Virus record (IMG/VR): IMGVR_UViG_3300050821_020388 | Location: 1-59,191 of that record | Origin: a virus | Reading direction: 5' to 3' (one strand) | Length of the DNA stretch: 59,191 nt | Part shown: positions 6,597-15,675 of the stretch, piece after piece | Numbering within the stretch: position 1 is the first letter of the stretch | Layout: every line of letters begins with the position of its first letter | The notes under the pieces: model-generated | The model's database searches: none | Seen by the model: only the letters and a program-made list of their open reading frames with translations | What the model was told of the DNA's origin: nothing | Position numbers and translations under genes: made by a program

Positions 6597-8573
6597 ATGC
6601 CGCCGCCCATCCTGATTGATACGGAAACGTATTACGCTCCCAAGCTTAAGTATTCCATCAAGAGCTTGATTGACGAGCAGTATTGCCGGCATGAGCTCTT
6701 TGACTGCTATATGGTTTCGGTGACGGATGGCGAAACTTGCTGGGCCGGGCATCCCAGGGACATGACCTGGAGCGCTCTTGAGGGTCGGGTCTTGCTTTCA
6801 CACAACAAGAAATTCGATTTCTCCGTAATCTCCGAGATGCAGCGCAGGCAGTTCATCCCCAAATTCACGCCGGCGGAATGGCACTGCACTGCGAATCTCA
6901 CTTCTTTTCTCTGCAATCAGCGAGCCCTGGATAACGCGGTTGAAGCGCTTTATGGGGTTCGGGTCAGCAAGGCGGAACGCGCAGACGCTGAAGGTAAGCG
7001 CTGGCCCCAAGACTTCACACCGGAGCAGCAGACCGCCATGCTTGCTTACGCGCGCCGGGATGCATACTGGCCGCACAAAATTTGGACCGACCACGCCCAC
7101 AAATGGAGTGAAGATGAACGCATCCTTTCTAATCTTACGATTGACCAAGGTCTCCGCGGCATACAGGTGGACGTTGAATTGCTGAACCGCTACATCTGCG
7201 ATTCGCACGAGATGAAAGCCAATACGGAAAAAATGATTCCGTGGATGCAAGACCCAGATGACGAAGACTGGGATGATTTTAAACTCTCGCCCACTAGCTC
7301 AAAATGCATCGCGGAGCAGTGCCGGCGCGTTGGCATACCTTGCTGTCCCGTTAAGGCTGAGAGTGAGGAGGAGTATGATGCCTGGGAAAAACTCTATGCA
7401 CCGCAGCATCCCTGGATTCTCGCTGTCACCGCATGGCGGTCTATCAATAAGCTTTACAAAAGCTTTTTGACTATGAAGTCTCGGTTACGGCCGGATGGCA
7501 CGATACCTTTCGGTCTCAAGTATTGGGGCGCCCATACCGGCCGGTGGAGCGGCGATAACAAAATCAATTTTCAGAACATGCGCCGATATCCTGCTTTCGG
7601 CTTGCAATCCGGATTGCTGCAGCAGGATGACAAGGCAGTTGCGCGCTATATAAAGGAGCACAGCAAAACTGGCAAGTGGCCCGACGAAGTTAGATTCGCT
7701 CTGGACTTCCGGGCGCTTTTCGTTCCCCGGCCAGGCAAGAAAATGATTGTCTCCGACCTTGCGCAAATCGAGCCGAGAGTGCTGGCGTGGTTGTCTGGTA
7801 ATAGAAAAATGCTGGAAGAGGTGCGTTCCGGCCTGTCAGTTTACGAAGCTTTTGCGAGGGCAAACTTTGGTTATACCGGTGGCAAGATGGACAAGTCTAC
7901 CAATGAATATAAGCTCATCAAAATCCAGGTGCTGCAACTCGGGTATCAAGCCGGCTGGGAAAAGTTCATCGCCACTGCGCTCAAAGAATCCGGCATGGAC
8001 CTTACCGAAACTGACCCGGAGTTCGAAGAAATCGTTGACCCTTTCACTGACGTTACCACTAAGGTGCCGGGCTATGGGGCTTTCGCTCGGAAACTGGTCA
8101 GAGACTTTCGCGCTGCCTCACCTACTATCACAGCAATGTGGCAAAAGCTAGAGGAGAATTTTCGGAGCTCAGTGGGCGGAGACTTTGTGATGAACTTGCC
8201 GAATGGCAGGAAAATGATTTACAAGAACGTGCGCGCGCAGGGCCGCATGGAGAAGAGTAAGAAAGACGGCAAGCCCTGGATGAAAACGGAATATACCGCT
8301 GAGGTGGGCGGTCGGCGCGTTCCCAGCTACGGTGGTAAGCTGACAGAGAACATTGTGCAAGCCGTGGCTAGAGATTTCTTTGCGTCTACCGTAGTTCGCA
8401 CGCATAAAGCAGGGCTAACAAGTTTATGGACAGCTCACGATGAAAACATTTTAGAGGTTGATTTAGACGTGTCACCTGAAGACATTGAGAATTACATGTC
8501 TACGCCACCTGACTGGGCGCCCAATTTCCCTTTGGCCGCAGAGGCGAAAGCCGTTTCTCACTATTGTAAATGA
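6597..8573 (+). CDS. Family A DNA polymerase with 3'-5' exonuclease
   Basis: A 658-residue replicative polymerase. The N-terminal proofreading domain is intact: ExoI IDTET (D8, E10), ExoII SHNKKFD (residues 68-74) and ExoIII YARRD (151-155). In the polymerase domain, motif A is DLAQIEPRVLAWL (about 386), motif B is KIQVLQLGYQAG (about 443-455) and motif C is HDENILEV (about 613). Motif B has the LGYxxG form found in a phage subgroup rather than the bacterial NFGxxYG. The ATG follows CTAATTTCT. Its stop overlaps the next endonuclease gene by four bases. Confidence 0.93.
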   Translation: MPPPILIDTETYYAPKLKYSIKSLIDEQYCRHELFDCYMVSVTDGETCWAGHPRDMTWSALEGRVLLSHNKKFDFSVISEMQRRQFIPKFTPAEWHCTANLTSFLCNQRALDNAVEALYGVRVSKAERADAEGKRWPQDFTPEQQTAMLAYARRDAYWPHKIWTDHAHKWSEDERILSNLTIDQGLRGIQVDVELLNRYICDSHEMKANTEKMIPWMQDPDDEDWDDFKLSPTSSKCIAEQCRRVGIPCCPVKAESEEEYDAWEKLYAPQHPWILAVTAWRSINKLYKSFLTMKSRLRPDGTIPFGLKYWGAHTGRWSGDNKINFQNMRRYPAFGLQSGLLQQDDKAVARYIKEHSKTGKWPDEVRFALDFRALFVPRPGKKMIVSDLAQIEPRVLAWLSGNRKMLEEVRSGLSVYEAFARANFGYTGGKMDKSTNEYKLIKIQVLQLGYQAGWEKFIATALKESGMDLTETDPEFEEIVDPFTDVTTKVPGYGAFARKLVRDFRAASPTITAMWQKLEENFRSSVGGDFVMNLPNGRKMIYKNVRAQGRMEKSKKDGKPWMKTEYTAEVGGRRVPSYGGKLTENIVQAVARDFFASTVVRTHKAGLTSLWTAHDENILEVDLDVSPEDIENYMSTPPDWAPNFPLAAEAKAVSHYCK

Positions 8574-9052
8574 AACGCATTTCGCTTACGCAAGGTAAAT
8601 CTACTATTGTAGATGATTGGAACTATTCTTGGCTCAATCAATGGAAGTGGTGGACCCAGAAGCACGGAAAAACTTTCTATGCAGTGCGGAATGTTCCGGG
8701 GCCGAACGGCAAGCAGCTTCAAATAAGAATGCACCGCCTGATTTTAGGCATTAAAAATCCCAAAATTGAGGGGGACCATTGGGATGGCGATGGCCTTAAC
8801 AATAGGGAACATAATTTAAGAGTAGCCACTAGGACGAACAACAATCAAAATCAGCGCTTGCGTATCGATAATGCTTCTGGGCGTAAGGGCGTCTCGTGGA
8901 AAATTAGCAATAAAAGTTGGGTGGTGCAAATACAGGTGAACGGTAAAAAGAAGCACTTGGGATATTTTAGAGATTTACGATTAGCTGCCGAATGCTATGA
9001 TACCGCTGCTCGTAAATATTTTGGTGCCTTCGCGGTGCTTAATTTCCCCTGA
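8570..9052 (+). CDS. Stand-alone homing endonuclease, HNH plus AP2 domain (copy 2)
   Basis: A 160-residue protein that begins inside the polymerase stop (ATGA 8570-8573). N-terminus ISLTQGKSTIVDDWNYSWL, then HNH core MHRLILGI with GDHWDGDGLNNREHNLRV, then AP2 domain GRKGVSWKISNKSWVV and CYDTAARKYFGAFAVLNF. The family nicks or cuts DNA at alleles lacking it; the target is presumably in the adjacent polymerase gene, though that is inferred from position. It has a lower GC feel than its neighbours, consistent with mobility. Confidence 0.87.
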   Translation: MKRISLTQGKSTIVDDWNYSWLNQWKWWTQKHGKTFYAVRNVPGPNGKQLQIRMHRLILGIKNPKIEGDHWDGDGLNNREHNLRVATRTNNNQNQRLRIDNASGRKGVSWKISNKSWVVQIQVNGKKKHLGYFRDLRLAAECYDTAARKYFGAFAVLNFP

Positions 9053-9054
9053 CT

Positions 9055-11271
9055 ATGTTTTTTGCTACAAAGAATCTCGTTACCCTTTCCATGCAGGAGT
9101 GCCCGGCACCCTGGGACTTCGTTCCCACAGAAGTAATCACGCTGCAAATCCGAAAGGATAAGGAAGAGCGCCAACTTTGGTATAGCAACACGGCAACGCA
9201 GCATCAGTTTTATTCCGGGCTGGAAGCATTGAATCCCAATCAGCGCGTAAGTAAAGAGTCTAATCCTCCGCACAAGATTCATGCCTTCGTGGCAGACCTG
9301 GACGTGGAAATCCCTGACCAGCGCATTCAGGAAATCATCAAGGAAATGCCTTTCAGACCTCAGTGGGTCGAAACCTCCCTGGGCTTTCATCGCCGGTTCA
9401 TCTGGCCCATCGAAATTCCTTTTCTCGTTCAAGACTATGGCTTCTGCTCCGCAATCTACCAAGCGGCCATTAAGTGGCTGCAGCTTCATCATGCCCCTGG
9501 CCTTGATGAACAAGCTTTCATCACACCGACCCGTCTATACTGCAACGGATGCAAATGGGAAAAGGTGGACGGAGCTCAGGCACTTCCCCGAAGAGACTGT
9601 CAGGCGTTTTTCGTTGGAGTTGGAAAAAAACATGCTTTTAAGGGCCTGGGAAAAGGTGAGGAAGCAATTCCCTTGGATGTTGTCGAAAAGGAAATCAAAG
9701 CGAAATTCCCGGGCTTCTCGTGGCCAACGGATTTCACAGTAGGCTCCCAGGGGCCAAGCTTCTGGATTCCTGAGAGCACTTCGCCGATGTCTGCCATCCT
9801 GAAAGAGGGCGGAATGATTTCCTTCGCCGCGCACGCTGCCAAGGTTTTCAACAAGTGGTCGGACATCCTGGGCGAGGAATTCGCAAAAACTTATTTCAAA
9901 GACGCAATAGCATCAGCCACAGAAGACATCTACTGGGACAAAAAATGTTTTTGGTCCAAGTCGGTGATTTCAGAGGAGTATGAAGGGCGAGACCCGCACG
10001 AGCAAGTCACGCTTTGGAAAGTGAATCACAAGCTCTCCACAAAGTCTGATGATAACGGTGTTAGCCAAATCGAGCTCGCCAAGAATCACATTTACACTTA
10101 CAACCGTGTGCGCGCCGCGGTGCCGGTTGTAATGCGCCGGCCGGGCGTCATGATTTTGAATGGTCAGCGAATTCTAAACATCTACAACAAAAAACCAGTG
10201 CAACCTGCCGCAGGAGCGGTAAAAGAAGTTTGGGGACCTCATGGAAATTTTCCGTTTATCTCTGCCCTGCTCGATGCGTTATTTAACCCCAGGTCACAGC
10301 TCAACCACGCCCTCGCGTGGTTCCACTTTGGATACATGCGAGCGCTTAATTGGGCGCCTCAGCCCTCCTGCTATTCGTATTTTCTCGGAGGTCCCGGTGT
10401 GGGAAAAACTTTTGTTAGCCGCGAGGTTTTCGGAAGAAGCTTGGGTGGATATGTTGACGCATCGGATTATCTCGTTGAAGGAAGCTCCTTCAATTCCCAT
10501 CTTTACCACTACCCCTATTGGGCACTCGATGACGATAACCCTTCGGCGAATTCAGCCTCGGCGCTACGCTTCCAAGCTGCCCTGAAAAAAATGGTGGCGA
10601 ATGACCAGCATCTCAACAATGAAAAATTTGTAGTCTCCGGAATGACTGAGTGGCGCGGCATGATTGGAATCACGGGCAACCTTGACCCTGTGTCGCTGCG
10701 CATTTTAGGCACCCTGGACAACACTGTGCTGGACAAGACCAATATTTTCCGCTGCGTAGAGGAGCACACTGATTTCCAATTCCCGGCACGAAGTGAGCAG
10801 GAGAAAATTCTGCTGAAGGAATTGCCCCATTTTCTTAAGTGGCTTTCTGAAATGGAAATCTCTGATGAGCTTGCCCGGCATGCTAGATATGAGCTCGCTA
10901 GCTTTCAAGAGCCGTCTTTGCTGAGCCAAGTGCTGCAGGGCAATCCGGCAAATCCTTTCAAGGAAATCTTGCTCGAATCGCTGAAGCGATATTTTGAGAC
11001 GCACGACAAAGACACTGAATGGCGCGGCAACGTGCGGGATTTAACCGCGCTGATTATGTCCGACCCGGCGCACGCGCTGCTGGACCGCCGGCTTGACGGC
11101 AGCTCAATCAATCGCTATATGGAACGCCTGTCAAAAGAGGGAATTATTAAATGCCGTTCGGAAGAAGGCGCCCTGAAAACTCGAACTTGGATTATTCAAC
11201 GTCCCCGGGAAATGACTGTCCCGGTGGATTCAACTACGCCACCGCAATCATCCACTCCATTGCCCGTATGA
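9055..11271 (+). CDS. Primase-helicase fusion (AEP-like primase plus P-loop helicase)
   Basis: A 738-residue protein. The N-terminal half has a D-x-D element in FVADLDVEI (about residues 75-85) typical of archaeo-eukaryotic-type primase-polymerases, with a later His-containing strand (SLGFHRRFIWPI). The C-terminal half has Walker A GGPGVGKT (about 446-453) and an acidic Walker B-like ALDDDN (about 490), resembling D5/SF3-type helicases. Together these would unwind and prime the phage DNA. It starts 2 bases after the endonuclease stop and couples to the sigma factor through ATGA at 11268-11271. Confidence 0.82.
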   Translation: MFFATKNLVTLSMQECPAPWDFVPTEVITLQIRKDKEERQLWYSNTATQHQFYSGLEALNPNQRVSKESNPPHKIHAFVADLDVEIPDQRIQEIIKEMPFRPQWVETSLGFHRRFIWPIEIPFLVQDYGFCSAIYQAAIKWLQLHHAPGLDEQAFITPTRLYCNGCKWEKVDGAQALPRRDCQAFFVGVGKKHAFKGLGKGEEAIPLDVVEKEIKAKFPGFSWPTDFTVGSQGPSFWIPESTSPMSAILKEGGMISFAAHAAKVFNKWSDILGEEFAKTYFKDAIASATEDIYWDKKCFWSKSVISEEYEGRDPHEQVTLWKVNHKLSTKSDDNGVSQIELAKNHIYTYNRVRAAVPVVMRRPGVMILNGQRILNIYNKKPVQPAAGAVKEVWGPHGNFPFISALLDALFNPRSQLNHALAWFHFGYMRALNWAPQPSCYSYFLGGPGVGKTFVSREVFGRSLGGYVDASDYLVEGSSFNSHLYHYPYWALDDDNPSANSASALRFQAALKKMVANDQHLNNEKFVVSGMTEWRGMIGITGNLDPVSLRILGTLDNTVLDKTNIFRCVEEHTDFQFPARSEQEKILLKELPHFLKWLSEMEISDELARHARYELASFQEPSLLSQVLQGNPANPFKEILLESLKRYFETHDKDTEWRGNVRDLTALIMSDPAHALLDRRLDGSSINRYMERLSKEGIIKCRSEEGALKTRTWIIQRPREMTVPVDSTTPPQSSTPLPV

Positions 11272-11924
11272 CCGACATCTGTGACGGATTTCCTGAAGAG
11301 AAGCTGACCACTGCACAAGAAAATGCCCTGGCGAAGCGGGGCACCGCAACTGCGCATAACAAGCTAGTGCTGCACAATATGCGCGAGGCGGTCAAGTATT
11401 CCAAGCGGGTTTGCGGGGCCGCGATTTCAGACGCCGAACTTTTGAGTTTGTGCTATGGCGCCATGCTGAATGCTGCCCGGCGGTTCAAGCCGAATTGGGC
11501 GCGGTTCTTTGCTTTCAGCAAGGCACACCTCCGTGGCGCGGTGAAGGAATATTTCAATACTCAGAAAGTGATTAAAAAAGGCTTCACAGTTTCGCGCGAG
11601 GAGTTGAGAGACACGCTGTGCATGAGTAATGACCCCGATACGCAGACTCTGGATGTGGAAGTCCTAACTGGTGAGATAGCAGACCCAGATTTTAAAACCG
11701 TCAAACTCCGGGAACAGTGGGCCTTGGTCGCTCCGCTACTTAAGCTTTTATCGCAGCGCGAGGCGATGGTGATTGACCTGCACTACAAGAGCGGCTTCAC
11801 CCTTACGGACATTGGCAAAAAGCTGGGTGTGACCTGTGAGGCGGTGCGGCATATTCACGGCAGCGCACTCAAGAAAATCAGAAATAAATTACTCGCGAGA
11901 CACGTTCTTTATTCCGACTTCTAG
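11268..11924 (+). CDS. RNA polymerase sigma factor, sigma-70 type
   Basis: A 218-residue protein. The middle resembles sigma region 2 (LLSLCYGAMLNAARRF then KAHLRGAVKEYF). The C-terminus is a region-4 helix-turn-helix (LSQREAMVIDLHYKSGF, then TLTDIGKKLGVTCEAVRHIH). It is expected to redirect host RNA polymerase to phage promoters, probably the middle or late units. I chose the ATG at 11268, which overlaps the helicase stop, over the open frame from 11151 that would overlap it by 120 bases. Confidence 0.85.
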   Translation: MTDICDGFPEEKLTTAQENALAKRGTATAHNKLVLHNMREAVKYSKRVCGAAISDAELLSLCYGAMLNAARRFKPNWARFFAFSKAHLRGAVKEYFNTQKVIKKGFTVSREELRDTLCMSNDPDTQTLDVEVLTGEIADPDFKTVKLREQWALVAPLLKLLSQREAMVIDLHYKSGFTLTDIGKKLGVTCEAVRHIHGSALKKIRNKLLARHVLYSDF

Positions 11925-11927
11925 TAT

Positions 11928-12437
11928 GTGGGACCACCGACGATACTGGGACTTGATTTGGGAACTGACACTGGCGTTGCCTTTTTCGATGGCAAAGCAA
12001 TCGCGGCCACTAATTGGAAGCTCGGCACCGCTCAGGAAATCAAACGATGGGGGCAAACTCGGCAGACCCGCCGCGGAGACCCGCGAGTGTTCAGGTTTTT
12101 TGATGCTCTGAATAAAGTTGTTGTCCAGTATAACCCTTCAGTGATAATATTTGAAGATGTTCTGTTTTCGACATACCGGCTTCAGGCGCAACTTTGGAGT
12201 TCATTTCGAACGGTGGTTTGGCTTGTCGCTTCAAGAGCCAATAAAATATGTGAATGTGTTTCGACTTCGGGTCTTAAAAAATTCGCGACAGGGCACGGAG
12301 GAGCCGACAAGCCGATGATGAAAGCTGCTCTGTTTAAACAATATCCCGAATTTAAAGCACAAGATTTAAGTGATGATGCTGTGGATGCTATTTGGTTGGT
12401 GCTTTGGGGTAAACAACACTTGGGGCGTTTAATATGA
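11928..12437 (+). CDS. RuvC-like Holliday junction resolvase
   Basis: A 169-residue RNase H-fold protein. The first strand carries the catalytic Asp in ILGLDLGTDTGVAFF, a second acidic residue is in SVIIFEDV, and the C-terminal pair of Asp is in LSDDAVDAIWL. This matches phage RuvC-like resolvases that clear branched DNA before packaging. The start is a GTG at 11928, three bases after the sigma-factor stop; the ATG at 11926 is in another frame. Its stop overlaps the next endonuclease start (ATGA 12434-12437). Confidence 0.85.
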   Translation: MGPPTILGLDLGTDTGVAFFDGKAIAATNWKLGTAQEIKRWGQTRQTRRGDPRVFRFFDALNKVVVQYNPSVIIFEDVLFSTYRLQAQLWSSFRTVVWLVASRANKICECVSTSGLKKFATGHGGADKPMMKAALFKQYPEFKAQDLSDDAVDAIWLVLWGKQHLGRLI

Positions 12438-12925
12438 AACAGATTCCCTTGACAAAGGGTCAATTTGCTTTAGTTGATGATGCTGATTTTGAATGGCTCA
12501 GCCAATGGAATTGGTATGCAATGGAAGTGAATAGCGGATATTATGCCGCGCGCAGTATTAGATGCAAAGGCATGCGTAAGCTTATCCTGATGCATCGTTT
12601 AATTTTGGGACTTGATAATCCTAAAACACAAGGAGACCATGCTGATGGAAATTCTCTAAATTATCAGCGCTATAATCTTCGTGTTACTCGGCACCAAAAT
12701 CAGCAAAACAAGGGTATGAGCCGAAACAATACCTCCGGTTTCAAGGGCGTTAGCTGGCATAATGGGATGTGGCAAGCTAGTATTCGAGTAAACAATCGGC
12801 TCAAATACCTTGGAAGATTCGACACGGCAGAAAAGGCTGCTAAGGCATATGATGCTGCGGCTCGGAAATTTTTTGGAGAATTTGCGAGGACAAACTTTTT
12901 AAAGTATGGGCAATCAATCATTTAG
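12434..12925 (+). CDS. Stand-alone homing endonuclease, HNH plus AP2 domain (copy 3)
   Basis: A 163-residue protein starting in the resolvase stop codon. Domains in order: N-terminal IPLTKGQFALVDDADFEWL, HNH core MHRLILGLDNP with GDHADGNSLNYQRYNLRV, and AP2 domain FKGVSWHNGMW with AAKAYDAAARKFFGEFARTNF. It is the closest in plan to copies 2, 4 and 5. Its end overlaps the next gene by 20 bases. Confidence 0.87.
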   Translation: MKQIPLTKGQFALVDDADFEWLSQWNWYAMEVNSGYYAARSIRCKGMRKLILMHRLILGLDNPKTQGDHADGNSLNYQRYNLRVTRHQNQQNKGMSRNNTSGFKGVSWHNGMWQASIRVNNRLKYLGRFDTAEKAAKAYDAAARKFFGEFARTNFLKYGQSII

Positions 12926-13652
12926 GCAGAATCAAATCGTGAATCCTCCACAAATTCAGCTTTCGATGCGGGAGTTGGCGACTCAGCAGCAGGTGAACAC
13001 CTGTTTGCAAATCATCGGCATGATGATTACCGCCTGTAACGTGAAGGCACAGAACATGGAATACAATGAGTCTTCCGTGCCCTCCGCCGAAAAGGCGTTG
13101 CCTGGGGAAGCCCTTGTCGCTGCAGAGAACACTTTTATCAAGGTGTGTGAACGCCTGGATGCGATTTTGGATGACAGCGCGCGGTGGGACAGCGAATTTC
13201 AAAAGCAGGTCGAGGCCGACTACAAGGCAGCCATCAAGCTGAACCTGGAAAGTCTGGAAGCGCAGAAAAAAGCCTCTCTAGAAATTTCCTCGCCCCATAC
13301 TCGGTTGAATCCTACCCTGGTGCGGTTGAAAACAGGCGACTGGGCCGCTTTCAAAGGGGATTTGAATTCGCCTACCTGCTTGGTGGGCATCGGCCCTACA
13401 GTTGAGCAATGTCTGTTCGCTTTTGACGAAGCCTTTGCCGGCCGGCAGACTCCCTTTACTCACGAATGGTTGGAAAAAAACGGTGTTGAAACTAAAAATG
13501 AACAAGCTCCCTTGGACAAAAACAGAAACGCAAACCCTGACGCAACTCCGCTCCCAGGGAAAGACCGCAAAAGAAATCGCCGAAGCCCTCGGCCGCCGAG
13601 TCTCCCAAGTGACGGCGAAGATAGCTCATCTTCCCCTACCGGCGGCGCCTAA
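12906..13652 (+). CDS. Unknown protein, helical N-terminus and disordered basic tail
   Basis: A 248-residue protein. Residues 15-125 are mainly helical with a probable coiled coil (FQKQVEADYKAAIKL, LESLEAQKKASLE). The last 55 residues are low complexity, Arg/Pro/Ser-rich (RKRNRRSPRPPSLPS). The C-terminal part overlaps the start of the next gene by 155 bases in another frame; the overlapped tail may be a by-product of that overlap. It could be a DNA-binding partner of the phosphoesterase; no family is recognised. Confidence 0.6.
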   Translation: MGNQSFRQNQIVNPPQIQLSMRELATQQQVNTCLQIIGMMITACNVKAQNMEYNESSVPSAEKALPGEALVAAENTFIKVCERLDAILDDSARWDSEFQKQVEADYKAAIKLNLESLEAQKKASLEISSPHTRLNPTLVRLKTGDWAAFKGDLNSPTCLVGIGPTVEQCLFAFDEAFAGRQTPFTHEWLEKNGVETKNEQAPLDKNRNANPDATPLPGKDRKRNRRSPRPPSLPSDGEDSSSSPTGGA

Positions 13653-14769
13653 TACCCCAAAAGAAGGAACAACTTTCGAAGATTCCGGCGCTACCGGCTT
13701 CGCTTCCTCTTGTAGTCGAGAGATTACTTCTCTTGACCAGCTTCTGCAGTTTACTAAAGTAGATTTGTCCGTTTGGGAAGTTGAACGTTATGTAGTCAAC
13801 AAGTGGGAGATGGGCTACAAAGACAAGAACGACGAGGCCGATAAATTGCCCCTGTTTCAGGTCAAAGCGTGGCTGAAGAAACGAATAGTGGTGAACCAGA
13901 CCCGCGAGTTGATTAAGGAAATGTTGAAACAATTCGCACAGCAGGCGCCGAAGCGTCCGGCAATCGTTCGCGATTGCGCTTTGCGCACCGAAGGTCATTT
14001 ATTGGAAATTTCTATTTTTGATTTACACCTAGGCAAACTCTGTTGGGCTCCCGAATCCGGAGAGAACTATGATGCAAAAATCGCACAGTCTGTTTTTTCT
14101 ACCGCGCTTGAGCGGCTCATTTCCCGGGCAAAAGGTTTCCCTATCGGGAGAATTGTTTTTCCAGTCGGCAACGACTTTTTTAATGTTGACAATGCGGCGC
14201 AAACGACTACCGCGGGCACGCCACAACATGAGGACGTTAGGTATCAGAAATCCTTCGTGGCGGGTCGTAAGTTAATGGTGGACGCAATTCTTCGACTCCG
14301 AGAGATTGCGCCAGTTGATGTGGTGATGGTGTCTGGAAATCACGATACCGAAAGAATTTTTTATCTGGGCGATACCCTGGAAGGTTGGTTCAATAAAACT
14401 CCCGGGGTGACTGTTAACAATGCCCCGACTTTGCGAAAATATTATGCCTTTGGCAAGTGCTTAATCGGATACACGCATGGGCACAATGAACCTCACAAAA
14501 ACTTGCCGCTCATTATGGCGACTGAGAAGCCAGAACTGTGGGCCGTTGCGAAGTTCCGCGAGATTCATCTCGGTCATTGGCACCACAAAAAGGAAATCTT
14601 CTGGCAGCCGGTAGAGGAACAGAACGGTGTTCGGGTCCGAATCATCCCCAGCCTTTGCCCCGCTGACGCGTGGCACCGCATGAAGGGCTATGACGGGTTA
14701 AGGGCGGCAGAGGCTTTTCTTTGGCATCCTGAGCATGGTAACGTTGGAACCTTTTCAGTCACGCCGTGA
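13498..14769 (+). CDS. Metallophosphoesterase with N-terminal HTH/SANT-like domain
   Basis: A 423-residue protein. Residues 5-45 form a DNA-binding helix set (WTKTETQTLTQLRSQG, then TAKEIAEALGRRVSQV). The rest is a calcineurin-like phosphoesterase with all metal-binding motifs in order: FDLHLGK (about 173), GNDFFNVDN (about 224), GNHDTE (about 279), THGHN (about 324) and GHWHH (about 359). It is likely a DNA nuclease or phosphatase in replication or repair, related in fold to SbcD/Mre11. I chose the ATG at 13498; the frame is open from 13402. Its stop overlaps the next start (GTGA). Confidence 0.85.
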   Translation: MNKLPWTKTETQTLTQLRSQGKTAKEIAEALGRRVSQVTAKIAHLPLPAAPNTPKEGTTFEDSGATGFASSCSREITSLDQLLQFTKVDLSVWEVERYVVNKWEMGYKDKNDEADKLPLFQVKAWLKKRIVVNQTRELIKEMLKQFAQQAPKRPAIVRDCALRTEGHLLEISIFDLHLGKLCWAPESGENYDAKIAQSVFSTALERLISRAKGFPIGRIVFPVGNDFFNVDNAAQTTTAGTPQHEDVRYQKSFVAGRKLMVDAILRLREIAPVDVVMVSGNHDTERIFYLGDTLEGWFNKTPGVTVNNAPTLRKYYAFGKCLIGYTHGHNEPHKNLPLIMATEKPELWAVAKFREIHLGHWHHKKEIFWQPVEEQNGVRVRIIPSLCPADAWHRMKGYDGLRAAEAFLWHPEHGNVGTFSVTP

Positions 14770-15248
14770 AAGTCGTTCCCCTTTCTCAGGGATTAGTTGC
14801 CTTGGTGGATGATTCGGTGTTTGCTAGTGTTAATCTTCATAAGTGGCATGCGGACCGAAGAGAGAAAACTATTTATGCCAGAGCGCGCATCGCTGGTTCG
14901 CTCGTTTACTTACATAGATGGCTAGTAAACGCGCCGGATTCCGCAAAAGTGAATCACTGGGATGGCAATGGCCTGCACAACTGGTTTGATAATTTACGAG
15001 TCTGCACTAATGCTCAAAACGTGCGTTATCAAATTTTACCGCGTCAAGGCAAACGAACCAGTCGCTTCAAAGGCGTGAGCTGGTATCGAAGGGACCAGTG
15101 CTGGCGAGCATATATTGTCCTTGATGCTTGCCAGAAACACTTAGGATACTTCGATGATGAAGTAGAGGCCGCCAAGGCTTACGATGCCGCGGCACAAAAA
15201 CTTTTTGGTGATTTCGCGGCTTTAAATTTTCCAGATGCCTCTCACTAG
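14766..15248 (+). CDS. Stand-alone homing endonuclease, HNH plus AP2 domain (copy 4)
   Basis: A 160-residue protein starting with GTG inside the phosphoesterase stop (GTGA 14766-14769). N-terminus VVPLSQGLVALVDDSVF, HNH core YLHRWLVNAPDSAKVNHWDG with NGLHNWFDNLRV, and AP2 domain FKGVSWYRRDQCW with AAKAYDAAAQKLFGDF. The usual D before H in the HNH core is replaced by N (VNHWDGNG), which may affect catalysis. It overlaps the next gene by 14 bases. Confidence 0.85.
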   Translation: MKVVPLSQGLVALVDDSVFASVNLHKWHADRREKTIYARARIAGSLVYLHRWLVNAPDSAKVNHWDGNGLHNWFDNLRVCTNAQNVRYQILPRQGKRTSRFKGVSWYRRDQCWRAYIVLDACQKHLGYFDDEVEAAKAYDAAAQKLFGDFAALNFPDASH

Positions 15249-15675
15249 ACGAGCGCTCAAGGAAAAATGGCTACGCCGCGCAGTAAAGCTAATGCGCGGC
15301 GAGTTCATTCGAATCGGGCACCCGCTACCTACTCGGCTGCGCGTGTTCCTGGGAGACTGCCAGCATGTTCACTATTTTGGGGAGTTTCACCGTGCGGTGA
15401 ACGTGGTCGTCATTAGTAAGAAATTCCCCGGCCGGCGCCAGATGCTTCAATTTTTATTGCACGAGCTCTGTCATGCGGCTTGCCCGGTGCCAGGACATGG
15501 ACCGGAGTTTTCTGCCATCGCCCAAAAGTTGGGCATGACCGCCGAAGGCACATTTCTCAGCAGTGAGAATTTAGATGACTGGCTTCATGATTGCGTTCAG
15601 CAATCGGCCGGCACCCGGAGAAGCCCCAGAAGTCGGGGCGCCCGGTTGAAGGTTCGCCACTCTCGCATTAGCTAG
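15235..15675 (+). CDS. SprT-like zinc metalloprotease (copy 2), short form
   Basis: A 146-residue protein with the active-site motif HELCH at about residues 76-80 followed by a third probable ligand in PGHGPEF. The first 70 residues hold the beta strands usual for SprT-like domains (RLRVFLGDCQHVHYFGEFH). The C-terminal zinc ribbon of copy 1 is absent; instead a basic tail (RRSPRSRGARLKVRHSR) ends it. Its last 105 bases overlap antisense with the convergent virion gene. A second SprT-like gene in one phage is unusual. Confidence 0.8.
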   Translation: MPLTRRALKEKWLRRAVKLMRGEFIRIGHPLPTRLRVFLGDCQHVHYFGEFHRAVNVVVISKKFPGRRQMLQFLLHELCHAACPVPGHGPEFSAIAQKLGMTAEGTFLSSENLDDWLHDCVQQSAGTRRSPRSRGARLKVRHSRIS

